From the NCBI RefSeq assembly GCF_000300195.1, contig NZ_AMQH01000005.1, positions 62,001 to 126,000 on the forward strand: 64,000 nt of DNA, read 5' to 3'. Below, piece by piece: positions 36,172-44,675 of the stretch; the stretch's first letter is position 1; each line of letters begins with the position of its first letter. The stretch comes from Clostridium tunisiense TJ. Its GTDB lineage: Bacteria > Bacillota > Clostridia > Clostridiales > Clostridiaceae. The notes beneath the pieces are model-generated. The model was not told the DNA's origin. It saw only the letters and a list, made by a program, of their open reading frames with translations, and searched no databases. The position numbers and the translations under genes were made by a program.

Positions 36172-37404
36172 ATGGGAAGGCTTCAGAGACGAAAAGCAAG
36201 AAGGAAAAAACTAATTTATAAATATTCTCTAATTGTAATATTAATTTGTTCAGCAATTTTAATAGGTTATAACATGATAAATCATTGGGGATGGTCTTCA
36301 ATGAACAAAAAAGAACAGTACATAGAACCTGTTCAGAAAAAAGAAACTTCTAATGAAGAACAGGTCACGGAAAACAAGCCAGAGGAAACACCAGTGGAAG
36401 GAATAATCTCGGAAGGTGAAATAACACCAGAACCACAGGACATAAAAGCTGAAATTTTAATTACAGCCACTGGTGATAGTCTTTTAGGAATGGATGAAAC
36501 CTTCGGGTATCAAGGGAGAATCCCTCATGTGTTAGCACAAAATAATAATGATTTAAACTATTTTTATAGCAATGTAAGCCATATATTTAAAGCAGATGAT
36601 ATTACAATTACAAATTTAGAAACCCCATTAACAGAAGCAACTGCAAAGGTAGAGAAGGAATTTAGATTTAAGGGAAAACCTGAATATGCTAAAGCTTTTG
36701 CCCTTGGAGGCATTGAGACTGTTAATCTTTCAAATAATCACATATACGATTATTATAAGCAAGGGTTTCAAGATACCATAGCTGCCCTAAAAGCCGCTGA
36801 AATTGGATACTTTGGAGAAGGATATAGCTTTATAAAGGAAGTTAAGGGTATTAAAATCGGAATCTTAGGCTATACAGGGTATAGTTACGATAAGGCTTAT
36901 CTGGCAAAGCTAAAAAAGGATATAGAGGAATTGAGGGCAAAAGTAGATTTTGTGATAATTAATTTTCATTGGGGAGAAGAAAGAGTCTACACACCTAATG
37001 AAACCCAAAAATATCTAGCTCATTATGTAATAGATAAAGGAGCAGACCTTATTGTTTCACAACATCCTCATGTTATTCAAGGGTTAGAAAGCTACAAGGG
37101 AAAGATTATAACCTATAGCTTAGGCAACTTTGCCTATGGAGGTCACAGTAACCCTGCAGACAAAGACACCTATATCCTCCAGGTAAGGGCAAATTTCATA
37201 AATAAAAAATTAGAAGACTATGCTGTTAGAGTAATTCCAGCCAGCATTTCCTCTAAAACTAATGTGAATGACTATAAACCTACACCTTTAACAGGAAGAA
37301 AAAAAGAAGAGCTCTTAGCTAAAATCAACAAACTTTCTTTTAACCTAGACTTTAAAGTTACTGATGAGTTTACAAAGTTAAATAAGAAAGAGGATAATAA
37401 ATAA
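36172..37404 (+). CDS. CapA-family extracellular metallophosphatase-like protein
   Basis: This protein of about 410 residues has a basic N-terminus, one membrane helix (YSLIVILICSAILIGYNM) and a Glu/Pro-rich linker. The CapA (PGA_cap) domain follows: ITATGDSLLG, TNLETPLT, VNLSNNHIYDY, INFHWGEER and SQHPHVIQG, which hold the conserved Asp, Asn and His ligands. Relatives act in poly-gamma-glutamate capsule retention, but no capB/capC genes are nearby, so the role is open. The ATG at 36172 is chosen; an upstream in-frame GTG at 36163 overlaps the ribosome site. Confidence 0.85.
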   Translation: MGRLQRRKARRKKLIYKYSLIVILICSAILIGYNMINHWGWSSMNKKEQYIEPVQKKETSNEEQVTENKPEETPVEGIISEGEITPEPQDIKAEILITATGDSLLGMDETFGYQGRIPHVLAQNNNDLNYFYSNVSHIFKADDITITNLETPLTEATAKVEKEFRFKGKPEYAKAFALGGIETVNLSNNHIYDYYKQGFQDTIAALKAAEIGYFGEGYSFIKEVKGIKIGILGYTGYSYDKAYLAKLKKDIEELRAKVDFVIINFHWGEERVYTPNETQKYLAHYVIDKGADLIVSQHPHVIQGLESYKGKIITYSLGNFAYGGHSNPADKDTYILQVRANFINKKLEDYAVRVIPASISSKTNVNDYKPTPLTGRKKEELLAKINKLSFNLDFKVTDEFTKLNKKEDNK

Positions 37405-37470
37405 TTAATTACTAAAAATCCACAGGAATTATGAAGAATAATTTGTATCAGATAAAAATGAGGTGAGTAG

Positions 37471-38193
37471 ATGAGTATTGCTAAGCTAAAGGAAATTATT
37501 GAAGGAGCTAATAATATTGTTTTTTTCGGAGGAGCAGGAGTGTCTACAGAAAGTAATATTCCAGACTTTAGAAGTGCCAATGGACTGTATAGTGAAAGAA
37601 CCAAAGACTATATTTCCCCAGAGGATATACTTTCCCATAGTTTTTTCGTAAATCATACCAAAGAGTTTTACGAATTTTATAAAGAAAAAATGGTTTATAA
37701 GGATGCAAAGCCTAATGATGCACATTTAGCTTTAGCAGAACTTGAAAGAAGAGGGAAATTAAAAGCTATAATAACTCAAAATATAGATGGCTTACACCAA
37801 AAGGCAGGAAATGAAAAGGTTCTAGAACTTCATGGCTCTATTCATAGAAATTACTGCATGAGTTGTAATAAATCATTTTCCTTAGATTTAATTATTGGGT
37901 ATAAGGATGTACCTAAATGTGATATTTGCGGTGGCATTATAAAGCCAGATGTGGTTTTATATGAAGAAAGCTTAGATTTAGATGTGTTAAATAAAGCAAT
38001 TTCATTTATTCAGCATGCAGAGGTGTTAATTGTTGGAGGAACTTCGCTTACAGTTTATCCAGCAGCAGGGTTAATAAGATACTATAAAGGAAATAACTTA
38101 ATTCTCATCAATAAGTCAGTAACTCAATATGATAATAGGGCAAACTTAATTATATATGATAAAATAGGTAAAACCTTAAAGAAGGTTTTATAA
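37471..38193 (+). CDS. cobB: NAD-dependent protein deacylase (sirtuin)
   Basis: This 240-residue Sir2 protein shows the NAD loop GGAGVSTESNIPDFRS, TQNIDGLHQKAG, the catalytic His in ELHGS, and a zinc site CMSCNKSF...CDICGG. It removes acyl groups from lysines using NAD. Residues EFYEFYKEKMVYKDAKPN have no Ala-x4-Tyr-x2-Arg pattern that I could assign for desuccinylase activity. AGGTGAG precedes the ATG. It may be co-transcribed with capA-like upstream (66-base gap). Confidence 0.92.
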   Translation: MSIAKLKEIIEGANNIVFFGGAGVSTESNIPDFRSANGLYSERTKDYISPEDILSHSFFVNHTKEFYEFYKEKMVYKDAKPNDAHLALAELERRGKLKAIITQNIDGLHQKAGNEKVLELHGSIHRNYCMSCNKSFSLDLIIGYKDVPKCDICGGIIKPDVVLYEESLDLDVLNKAISFIQHAEVLIVGGTSLTVYPAAGLIRYYKGNNLILINKSVTQYDNRANLIIYDKIGKTLKKVL

Positions 38194-38257
38194 GTAAAAA
38201 AAGTTCGGATTAGTTTATTTGCTGGAATAGGAGCTGTGTAGAACTCAACCACATTTT

Positions 38258-38362
38258 TGAAGGATAATTCTTAATTATCTTTAGGATAAGGCTTTGACTA
38301 AAAAGTAAACTTTGGCTGAATTAAATCTCCTTCTTAGAGCAATTAAATAAAATAGAACTAAT
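38258..38362 (+). repeat. Dispersed repeat family 2, degenerate copy
   Basis: TGAAGGATAATTCTTAATTATC, read in parts, aligns with the start of copy A. ATTAAATCTCCTTC...AATAGAACTAAT aligns with the middle and end of copies A and D. AAGGATAATT/AATTATCTT forms a small hairpin here. Confidence 0.35.
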
Positions 38363-38434
38363 ACGCAATAAAGTAATGATTAAGTCATATAATTATTTAT
38401 AGTAAGCATAGGTTGAAAACTTGGGGGAATTCAT

Positions 38435-38659
38435 ATGAAAGATTATAAAATAGCTATAGCTATAGCTAATATTCCAATATTTATTGTCCTTGCTTTGTAT
38501 GTTTTTAGCAAAGACTTTCGAGATTTAGTTAACCATGGTATAAATGATAGAAGTAATAAAAGATATGTTTCACTTAATAAAGTGTCTACACCAGGTATTG
38601 ATATTAATATAAATGTGAATGGTATAGGTTATACTATTGGGGAAAAGAAACATAAGTAA
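38435..38659 (+). CDS. Small single-pass membrane protein, unknown
   Basis: This 74-residue frame has an N-terminal membrane helix (IAIAIANIPIFIVLALYVF). A short basic and then beta-rich tail follows (GIDININVNGIGYTIG). I do not recognise it. TTGGGGGAATTC before the ATG is a fair ribosome site. It is flanked by repeats on both sides. Confidence 0.55.
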   Translation: MKDYKIAIAIANIPIFIVLALYVFSKDFRDLVNHGINDRSNKRYVSLNKVSTPGIDININVNGIGYTIGEKKHK

Positions 38660-38663
38660 AAGA

Positions 38664-38763
38664 AAAAGCTAATTATTAACCCTGTTATGGAAGGGGAATT
38701 GTCCATACTCATTAGATGGGAGTTTAATCTCCTTATAAAGGACACTATACAAAATTAGCTTTT
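38664..38763 (+). other. Structured element closed by an 11-bp helix
   Basis: AAAAGCTAATT (38664-38674) pairs perfectly with AATTAGCTTTT (38753-38763). Inside are GTCC (38701-38704) with GGAC (38740-38743), and a GGGAG/CTCCT-type hairpin near 38719-38733. The 3' part coincides with family-2 repeat copy D. It could be a terminator of the small gene upstream, with an unusually large structured loop, or a small RNA. Confidence 0.45.
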
Positions 38764-38775
38764 CATTATTTAATG
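38689..38775 (+). repeat. Dispersed repeat family 2, copy D
   Basis: GGAAGGGGAATTGTC, TACTCATTAG, GGGAGTTTAATCTCCTTATAAA and TTCATTATTTAATGAA follow the order of copy A at 2976-3083. Confidence 0.5.
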
Positions 38776-38806
38776 AATATTTAGAATGAAATATTAAAAA
38801 TTAATA

Positions 38807-38851
38807 AGGGAATAAAAAGGAGCTTAGAATGTAAACTTATTTTTATTCCCT
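38807..38851 (+). terminator. Hairpin of terminator type in the 38.66-39.06 kb intergenic region
   Basis: AGGGAATAAAAA (38807-38818) pairs perfectly with TTTTTATTCCCT (38840-38851), but with no T run on the plus strand beyond the arm. Confidence 0.4.
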
Positions 38852-38909
38852 ATAAATTTTTCAGCAAAATAAGCTTCTAAGGTGAAGTTTTATTTTTTTA
38901 TCTTAAAAA

Positions 38910-38975
38910 GGCCTTAAGGGAGTCAGGGTAGGCTCTTGTATAAGTTAGGTTTTTACACTGGTTCACTAAATTTAT
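38910..38975 (+). repeat. Dispersed repeat family 1, copy 4
   Basis: GGCCTTAAGGGA, CAGGGTAGG and TGTATAAGTTAGG match the 7251 copy. The 3' end (ACACTGGTTCACTA) is more divergent. Confidence 0.55.
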
Positions 38976-39063
38976 TTAAAGTCTATGATTTACAAATTAT
39001 TTTAATTTTGAATCTCCTGTATTAATCATTTTTAATATCTACATTGAGAGCTGTAAAAAAACA

Positions 39064-39921
39064 CTAGTGAATACTTTCATTGATAGCTTCTATATTATCA
39101 ATAAGTAGCTCCTTGTATAAAGATTCTCTCCTATCAGCTTTAAGAGGAAAATCTCGTCTTAAGGAATGGACTAAATCTACATCTAATTCTGCCACAATTA
39201 ATCCTTCTATATTTTCTAAAGAACTAGCAACAATATTTCCTAAAGGATCAACAATTAAAGAGTTTCCATTGTATTCTAAGCCATCACCAATACCAACTCT
39301 ATTAATTCCAGCAATATAGCATTGGTTTTCAATAGCCCTAGCCTTTAGAAGGTCAATCCAATGATTAATTCTTCCTTTGGGCCAACTTGCAGCAACTGTA
39401 ATAAGCTCAGCTTCTTTTGAAGCAATTTGAAAAATTTCAGGAAACCTCAAATCATAGCAAATAAAAGTAGAAACATTAAGGTTATTTACTCTACAATGAA
39501 CTATTTTCTCACCACCAAAATAATAGTGGCTTTCTGTACCAAAGGAAAAAGGGTGAATTTTACTATAGTTGCTGAGAATTTCTCCATCTTTACTCATAAT
39601 AGCATAGTTGTTTCTTCCTTTTGCCTGACCTAGTATTTTTTCAATATAGCCAAAACCAATGTTTATACCATGATTAATAGCAAGAGTTTTTACTAAGGCA
39701 ATAGTGGTTTCAGCACTTGACTGTGATGGAATTTCACTATTCCAATCATAGACTTCTCCACAGTTTTCAACATTCATAGTAAAGCCTGTAAAGCACATTT
39801 CAGGAAATAGAATTAAATCAATGTTTTCTTCTGAGGCTTTAGCTATAAAGCTTTCTGCTATATGTAAATTAGCCTTCTTATCTTCCCAGATTATATCTGT
39901 TTGAGCTAGTGCAATTTTCAT
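39064..39921 (-). CDS. Carbon-nitrogen hydrolase (nitrilase superfamily amidase)
   Basis: This 285-residue cytosolic hydrolase has the Glu-Lys-Cys triad: Glu41 (FPEMCFTGF), Lys121 (SKIHPFSF) and Cys155 (FICYDLRFPEIF). The order and spacing resemble omega-amidases of the Nit2/YafV type, which hydrolyse alpha-ketoglutaramate or similar amides. The substrate is inferred only from the family. It is transcribed alone, and GAGGAAGAG on the minus strand is its ribosome site. Confidence 0.88.
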   Translation of the reverse strand: MKIALAQTDIIWEDKKANLHIAESFIAKASEENIDLILFPEMCFTGFTMNVENCGEVYDWNSEIPSQSSAETTIALVKTLAINHGINIGFGYIEKILGQAKGRNNYAIMSKDGEILSNYSKIHPFSFGTESHYYFGGEKIVHCRVNNLNVSTFICYDLRFPEIFQIASKEAELITVAASWPKGRINHWIDLLKARAIENQCYIAGINRVGIGDGLEYNGNSLIVDPLGNIVASSLENIEGLIVAELDVDLVHSLRRDFPLKADRRESLYKELLIDNIEAINESIH

Positions 39922-40325
39922 AAAAATCTCTTCCTCTCTATATTTTGAAATAGCAATATGTTAAAATATTACAGTATTGGATTTGAAGTGGTATAATCCA
40001 ATGATATATACTATTATAGGGTGCTTAAAAGGATACTAATTTGAATTTTAAAGCAAAATAATCTAATGATTCATAGTATCTTAAGATATAGTTATAAGTA
40101 CATACTAATTCCTATAAAAATATAGAATTTTGTTATACCAAATTTATTTAAATAGAGTTTTCAAAGATGAATTTTTAGCTACTATAAACACTAATTATAT
40201 TGTAAGCAAAATCACCCTTTTTCATGTTGGAATAAATTTATTCTAACTAAATACAATATATTATAATGAACTATTTAAATTATAGTACAATTTTGCTCAT
40301 ATTAATATTGACGGGAGAAAGAAAA
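39922..40325. other. Intergenic region between divergent genes
   Basis: An extended -10 box TGGTATAAT lies at 39989-39997 on the plus strand, far (330 bases) from the YihY gene. Otherwise the stretch is AT-rich with no gene or structured RNA that I can support. Confidence 0.35.
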
Positions 40326-41168
40326 ATGAGATTAACTCAGTATATAATTAAAATCATATTACGGTATAAGCATCATAATATATCAGCTCTAGCCTCTCAA
40401 ATGGCCTTTGATATGATGTTTGCTTTTTTCCCTTTTTTAATATTTCTTTTAACTATGGTAGGGTTTACTAATGTAAATCCTAATGAAGTATTAGTAATTC
40501 TGGCAACAATGATGCCATCAGAATTACATGCTTCTGTATCCACTTTAGCTCTACAGTTATTACAAACAAGAAATACTAACTTACTATCTATCTCATTATT
40601 ATTTACCTTGTATACCGCATCTAGAGGGTTTAGGGCTATTATTTATGGATTAAACGAAGCCTATGAAGAAAAAGAAACTAGAGGGTATATAAAGATTATC
40701 TTTATTTCAGTGTTTTTTATGATAGGAGTATCTTTAGTAATAATCTTCCTGCTTTTATTTTTAGTTTTTGGAGAAATGTTAAGCAAATATCTTGTAGGAT
40801 GGATTGGGCTAGATGGAGATGTTGTTAGATATATTGGACTAATAAGATATCCTGTAGGATTTTTAGGCATGATAGTGGTTTTTTCAGCTCTATACTACTT
40901 TATTCCTTGTAAAAAGGTAAATTGGCTTGAAGTAATGCCAGGAGCAATATTCACTAGTTTTTTATGGATTATACTTTCTATGTTATTTGCTTACTATGTG
41001 AATAATTATGGAAACTACTCCGCTATATATGGAAGCATAGGAGCAATTATAATTTTAATGCTGTGGCTTCAAATCACATCCACCACCATTTTATTAGGTG
41101 GGGAATTAAATGCTCTTTTGGCTCATGATAGAGAGTTAAAATATAGGTTAAGTGAAAATAAGAGATAG
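40326..41168 (+). CDS. YihY/BrkB-family membrane protein
   Basis: The 280-residue protein has six hydrophobic segments. The family signature lies at the start of the first: NISALASQMAFDMMFAFFPFL. It also has TASRGFRAIIYGLN and a late GSIGAIIILMLWLQ. The function of YihY proteins is not settled; they are inner-membrane proteins and not tRNA-processing RNase BN as once named. The ATG at 40326 is chosen for its GGGAGAAAG site; a longer frame from 40266 would add a non-homologous stretch. Confidence 0.87.
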   Translation: MRLTQYIIKIILRYKHHNISALASQMAFDMMFAFFPFLIFLLTMVGFTNVNPNEVLVILATMMPSELHASVSTLALQLLQTRNTNLLSISLLFTLYTASRGFRAIIYGLNEAYEEKETRGYIKIIFISVFFMIGVSLVIIFLLLFLVFGEMLSKYLVGWIGLDGDVVRYIGLIRYPVGFLGMIVVFSALYYFIPCKKVNWLEVMPGAIFTSFLWIILSMLFAYYVNNYGNYSAIYGSIGAIIILMLWLQITSTTILLGGELNALLAHDRELKYRLSENKR

Positions 41169-41320
41169 ATTATCCTAAGATTTTAGAGAAATACAAAAAA
41201 ATATAAAGTATAAAAGCCTATATGCTAGTTTATTGCTTTATAACTGACTCTATAAATTAAAAATAAAACATTAGGTAACAGAAATAGGACCTAATCAATA
41301 TTATATATTAATAGCTAAAT

Positions 41321-41350
41321 AAACTATGAAGAACTCCTTCATAGTTTTTA
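41321..41350 (+). terminator. Terminator after the YihY-family gene
   Basis: AAACTATGAAG (41321-41331) pairs with CTTCATAGTTT (41337-41347), followed by TTTA. Confidence 0.75.
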
Positions 41351-41447
41351 CTTTAAATTAAGTATTATAGATTTAATTATAAGTAGGTTTTATATTATAA
41401 ATCCTTTAATTTAAAGCTTTAGCTCAGCAATACAAATAGGTGATAAG

Positions 41448-42380
41448 GTGTATCCATTGAAATTTAAGCCCATATATTTTGATAAGATTTGGGGAGGTAG
41501 AGGATTAGAAGCTATAAAGGATAACTTACCACAGGGAGATATAGGCGAGAGTTGGGAAATTAGCTGTCATAAAAATGGATCCAGTATAATTTCAAATGGA
41601 AAGTATGAAGGAATTACCTTAAAAGAATTAATAACCTTATATAAAGATAAAGTTTTAGGTGAGAGGTTTCAAGAGGAAGAGTTTCCTTTACTATTAAAAT
41701 TCATTAGCGCTAGTGATAATTTATCAGTTCAAGTACATCCCAATGACTATTATGCAAAGCTATTAGAAGAGGACAGGGGAAAAACAGAGGCTTGGTATGT
41801 ATTAGAAGCTGAGGAAGGTGCTAATCTTATAATTGGAACAAAAGGATGCAATGAGAATGACTTTATGGAGGGAATTGAAAGAGGAACCTTAGAAAAATGT
41901 TTAAATATAATTCCAGTAAAAAAAGGCGATGTATTCTTTATTGAGAGTGGACTAATCCATGCTATTGGCAAGGGGGTAGTGCTTCTAGAGATTCAGCAAA
42001 GTAGTGATATTACTTACAGGGTATATGATTATAATAGGGGAAGAGAAATTCATGTAGATAAAGCTATGAAGGTAATAGACTTTAACTTAAGCAGTAAAAA
42101 GCTTGAAGGAGAGCTTCAAGTCACAGAAGATTATCAGAGAAGAAAATATATTTCTTGTACGTACTTTGAATTTGAAGAATATGACATTAGAAATAATTTT
42201 CAGGATGATACTAAGGGTGAAAAATTTTTTCTGTATAGCTGCATAGAAGGTGAAGGGAAAATAGTATATTCTGAAGGAGAAGAGTCAATAATTAAAGGTG
42301 AAAGTATATTAATACCATGCTCCCTTGGGAAAGTTAAAATTTTGGGACAACTGAAACTAATTAAAGTTCATGTGCCATAA
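41448..42380 (+). CDS. manA: Mannose-6-phosphate isomerase, class I (short form)
   Basis: The 310-residue type I phosphomannose isomerase interconverts fructose-6-phosphate and mannose-6-phosphate. The metal-site motifs are QVHPNDYYA (Gln, His), a Glu in KTEAWYVLEAEEGA, and GLIHAIGKG (His). The N-terminal FKPIYFDKIWGGRGLE is typical. The start is GTG with AGGTGAT six bases ahead. It precedes galU by about 480 bases across a structured region, suggesting sugar-nucleotide or cell-wall metabolism. Confidence 0.92.
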   Translation: MYPLKFKPIYFDKIWGGRGLEAIKDNLPQGDIGESWEISCHKNGSSIISNGKYEGITLKELITLYKDKVLGERFQEEEFPLLLKFISASDNLSVQVHPNDYYAKLLEEDRGKTEAWYVLEAEEGANLIIGTKGCNENDFMEGIERGTLEKCLNIIPVKKGDVFFIESGLIHAIGKGVVLLEIQQSSDITYRVYDYNRGREIHVDKAMKVIDFNLSSKKLEGELQVTEDYQRRKYISCTYFEFEEYDIRNNFQDDTKGEKFFLYSCIEGEGKIVYSEGEESIIKGESILIPCSLGKVKILGQLKLIKVHVP

Positions 42381-42420
42381 GGTATCTGAAAATAAATAAG
42401 AAGCCAAAGATGTGAAGGAT

Positions 42421-42515
42421 ATTTTGAGTTTACAAACAAGCTTGTTGACAAGGAAACAGAGTTCTTAGATGATAGAGCTATCTAAGAGTTCTGTTGACGC
42501 AGCATAACTCAAAAT
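42421..42515 (+). ncRNA. Structured RNA candidate between manA and galU
   Basis: A 10-bp perfect helix ATTTTGAGTT (42421-42430) with AACTCAAAAT (42506-42515) encloses a possible short CTTG/CAAG hairpin. It also encloses a 14-bp helix, CAGAGTTCTTAGAT (42457-42470) with ATCTAAGAGTTCTG (42480-42493), containing tandem G-U pairs. Single-stranded purine-rich joints include AGGAAA and TTGACGCAGC. A strong terminator follows 65 bases later. It matches no riboswitch class I could recall with confidence. Confidence 0.45.
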
Positions 42516-42579
42516 AGACGAGGGTACTGACTTATTTATCTTTTGAAGATGCCTAACTCATGATCCTAACTATCCTCCT

Positions 42580-42610
42580 AAAGATAGCGAGTTTATCGCT
42601 ATCTTTTACT
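42580..42610 (+). terminator. Terminator downstream of the structured region
   Basis: AAAGATAGCGA (42580-42590) pairs perfectly with TCGCTATCTTT (42596-42606), followed by TACTTTTT. It ends 247 bases before galU, so galU needs its own promoter. Confidence 0.85.
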
Positions 42611-42856
42611 TTTTATAGTGTTATGTGTTAAAATAATCCTGTGAATGTTTAATAACATTGCAGTTAATAAAAGGTTTTGATACATTATGGATATAATATA
42701 AAGTTGGAAATCCTAAATCTAGGTATACACGCCTTCTATAGATTCTTAATAAGAAAAATTAGTAAGTTTATGTAAAATACCTAAGGAAGCTACATTCGAA
42801 TTAAGGATATTAAGACTTTAATTCCATATACATTAATTTTTATGAGGTGATATTAT

Positions 42857-43720
42857 ATGAAAGTTAAAAAAGCCATAATACCAGCAGCAGGACTTGGTAC
42901 TAGATTTTTACCTGCTACAAAAGCAGTGCCTAAGGAAATGCTACCAATAGTGGATAAGCCTACCATTCAGTACATAATCGAGGAGGCAGTAGCTTCTGGA
43001 ATAGAAGAAATTCTTATTATAACAGGAAGAAATAAAAAGCCTATAGAAGATCACTTTGATAAGGCTATTGAACTGGAGCTAAACCTTGAAAAGGGTGGAA
43101 AACAAGATTTGTTGGAGTTAGTACATGAAAGCACTAACTTAGCAAATATACATTATATAAGACAAAAAGAACCTAAGGGTCTTGGTCATGCAATAAGTTG
43201 TGCAAAAGCCTTTGTGGGAAATGAGCCCTTTGCAGTTATGCTAGGTGATGATATTGTTGATAGTGAGGTTCCTTGCTTAAAGCAGTTAATCGAAGCCTAT
43301 GAAGAAAAAAATGCTACAATTTTAGGCGTTCAAGAAGTAAAGAGAGAAAATGTTAACAAGTATGGTATTGTTAAAGGAACAGAAATTTCTAATAGAATGT
43401 ACACTGTTGAAGATTTAGTAGAGAAACCAAAGGTTGAAGAAGCACCTTCTAATGTTGCTATATTAGGAAGATATATAATAACACCTGAGATTTTTAATAT
43501 CTTAGAGCAGACCAAGCCAGGTAAAGGTGGAGAAATTCAACTAACTGATGCTCTTAAAACTTTGATTTCCAAGGAAGAAATGTATGCTTATGTCTTTGAA
43601 GGAAGAAGACATGATGTGGGAGATAAATTAGGATTCCTTCAAGCTACAGTTGAATATGCTTTAAAAAGAGAAGACTTAAAAGAGGACTTTAAGGAGTATC
43701 TAAAAGATATAATAAAATAA
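42857..43720 (+). CDS. galU: UTP-glucose-1-phosphate uridylyltransferase
   Basis: This 287-residue nucleotidyltransferase has the signature [27 protein letters not shown] at the N-terminus, here split by the family's loop. [28 protein letters not shown] and [11 protein letters not shown] follow. It makes UDP-glucose for glycolipid, teichoic-acid or capsule synthesis. Length and motifs are normal. TGAGGTGAT provides the ribosome site. Confidence 0.95.
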   Translation: MKVKKAIIPAAGLGTRFLPATKAVPKEMLPIVDKPTIQYIIEEAVASGIEEILIITGRNKKPIEDHFDKAIELELNLEKGGKQDLLELVHESTNLANIHYIRQKEPKGLGHAISCAKAFVGNEPFAVMLGDDIVDSEVPCLKQLIEAYEEKNATILGVQEVKRENVNKYGIVKGTEISNRMYTVEDLVEKPKVEEAPSNVAILGRYIITPEIFNILEQTKPGKGGEIQLTDALKTLISKEEMYAYVFEGRRHDVGDKLGFLQATVEYALKREDLKEDFKEYLKDIIK

Positions 43721-43898
43721 TAGTCATAAAATCCCTGCACTTATAATAATATTTAATTAAATGAAGTTAAATAAAAGAAAAGCTAGGTAATGAGCTTAGT
43801 CTTATTGTCTATATTCTTTTATAGGATTTAAATTTGAAGCTTATAAAATCTTTAAATTTAAACATTATACTAATTAAATGTAAAGTGGGGGATTTTTT

Positions 43899-44078
43899 AT
43901 GTCAAAGCAAAACAGAGGGAAAGCACTATGGAACTTACCATCAAGAGGAAGAGGGACTTGTCCAGTTTGTAAAGTTGAGAGAATTAAGGTTTTATATGAT
44001 AAGACCCTAGGAGATGGTACTAAACTAAAGGTATGTAAAAGGTGTAGGAATAAAAAGATTCAAAGCTTAGAAAAGTAA
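43899..44078 (+). CDS. Small zinc-ribbon-like protein, 59 residues
   Basis: The frame reads MSKQNRGKALWNLPSRGRGT, then CPVCKVERIKVLYDKTLGDG, then KVCKRCRNKKIQSLEK. Cys pairs CPVC and CKRC are spaced as in a ribosomal-type zinc ribbon. The protein is very basic, so it probably binds nucleic acid. GTGGGGGA precedes the ATG. No family name is recalled. Confidence 0.75.
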   Translation: MSKQNRGKALWNLPSRGRGTCPVCKVERIKVLYDKTLGDGTKLKVCKRCRNKKIQSLEK

Positions 44079-44216
44079 TATAGGCTGTACATTGTTTTTG
44101 TACAATAAAGTTTTTTTAAAACAATCTCTATTAAGGAAAATGCAAATGATGAGAGTTTGTTTATGAATTTTTTTTAATTAAGTCTATATAAATGAAGTCA
44201 AGTTGATAATGTAAGG

Positions 44217-44260
44217 AGAACAAAAATGGAGAAAGAGGTTGTCATCCATTTTTGTTCTTT
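44217..44260 (+). terminator. Terminator after the zinc-ribbon gene
   Basis: A 14-bp perfect stem (44217-44230 with 44245-44258) is followed by TTCTATTTT. Confidence 0.8.
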
Positions 44261-44675
44261 CTATTTTATATAAAGAAGTTATAAATTTTACTCTAATTTC
44301 GACATACAGCTTATTATAGAGGAATTTATAGAGAATATAGAGTAAAGAATAATTAAATAATTAGTATACTAATTATTAGAGTAGCTAAATATAGTCATAG
44401 AGCCAAATGCGGTAGTATATTTTCATGTAAAATTTGGAAATCAAAAAATATGCAAGTAGTTTTTCAGGTGGAAAAACAGGAGAAAAAAATGAGCGATTTT
44501 AATTGGGATTATAACTATATTAAAAAATGCTTAAGGAATGAACGATATATGTAGAATTTGAAAGAAATTTAACGGAAAAAATTTGTAAAATACCTTTATA
44601 TTATAGTGTAAAATATAAACTGCATGATTTATTTATAGTGTAAATAAGTAGTAGATATTGTATAGGAGGATATCA
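44261..44675 (+). other. Leader of the histidine kinase gene
   Basis: A 21-codon frame with GGAGAAAAAA ahead (44489-44554, MSDFNWDYNYIKKCLRNER...) is possible but not convincing. TTATAGTGTAAA occurs twice, near 44601 and 44633, as a direct repeat. AGGAGG lies just before 44676. Confidence 0.3.

Noticed and set aside
42421-42515. GGAAAC...GACGCA words recall c-di-GMP-I riboswitches.
   Set aside because: The order GGCAAACC, GGGACGCAAAGCC and the receptor helix are not met, so it is only reported as an unknown structured RNA.
44489-44554. A 21-codon frame with GGAGAAAAAA in the histidine-kinase leader.
   Set aside because: Only a modest ribosome site and no other support; mentioned with the leader but not called as a gene.
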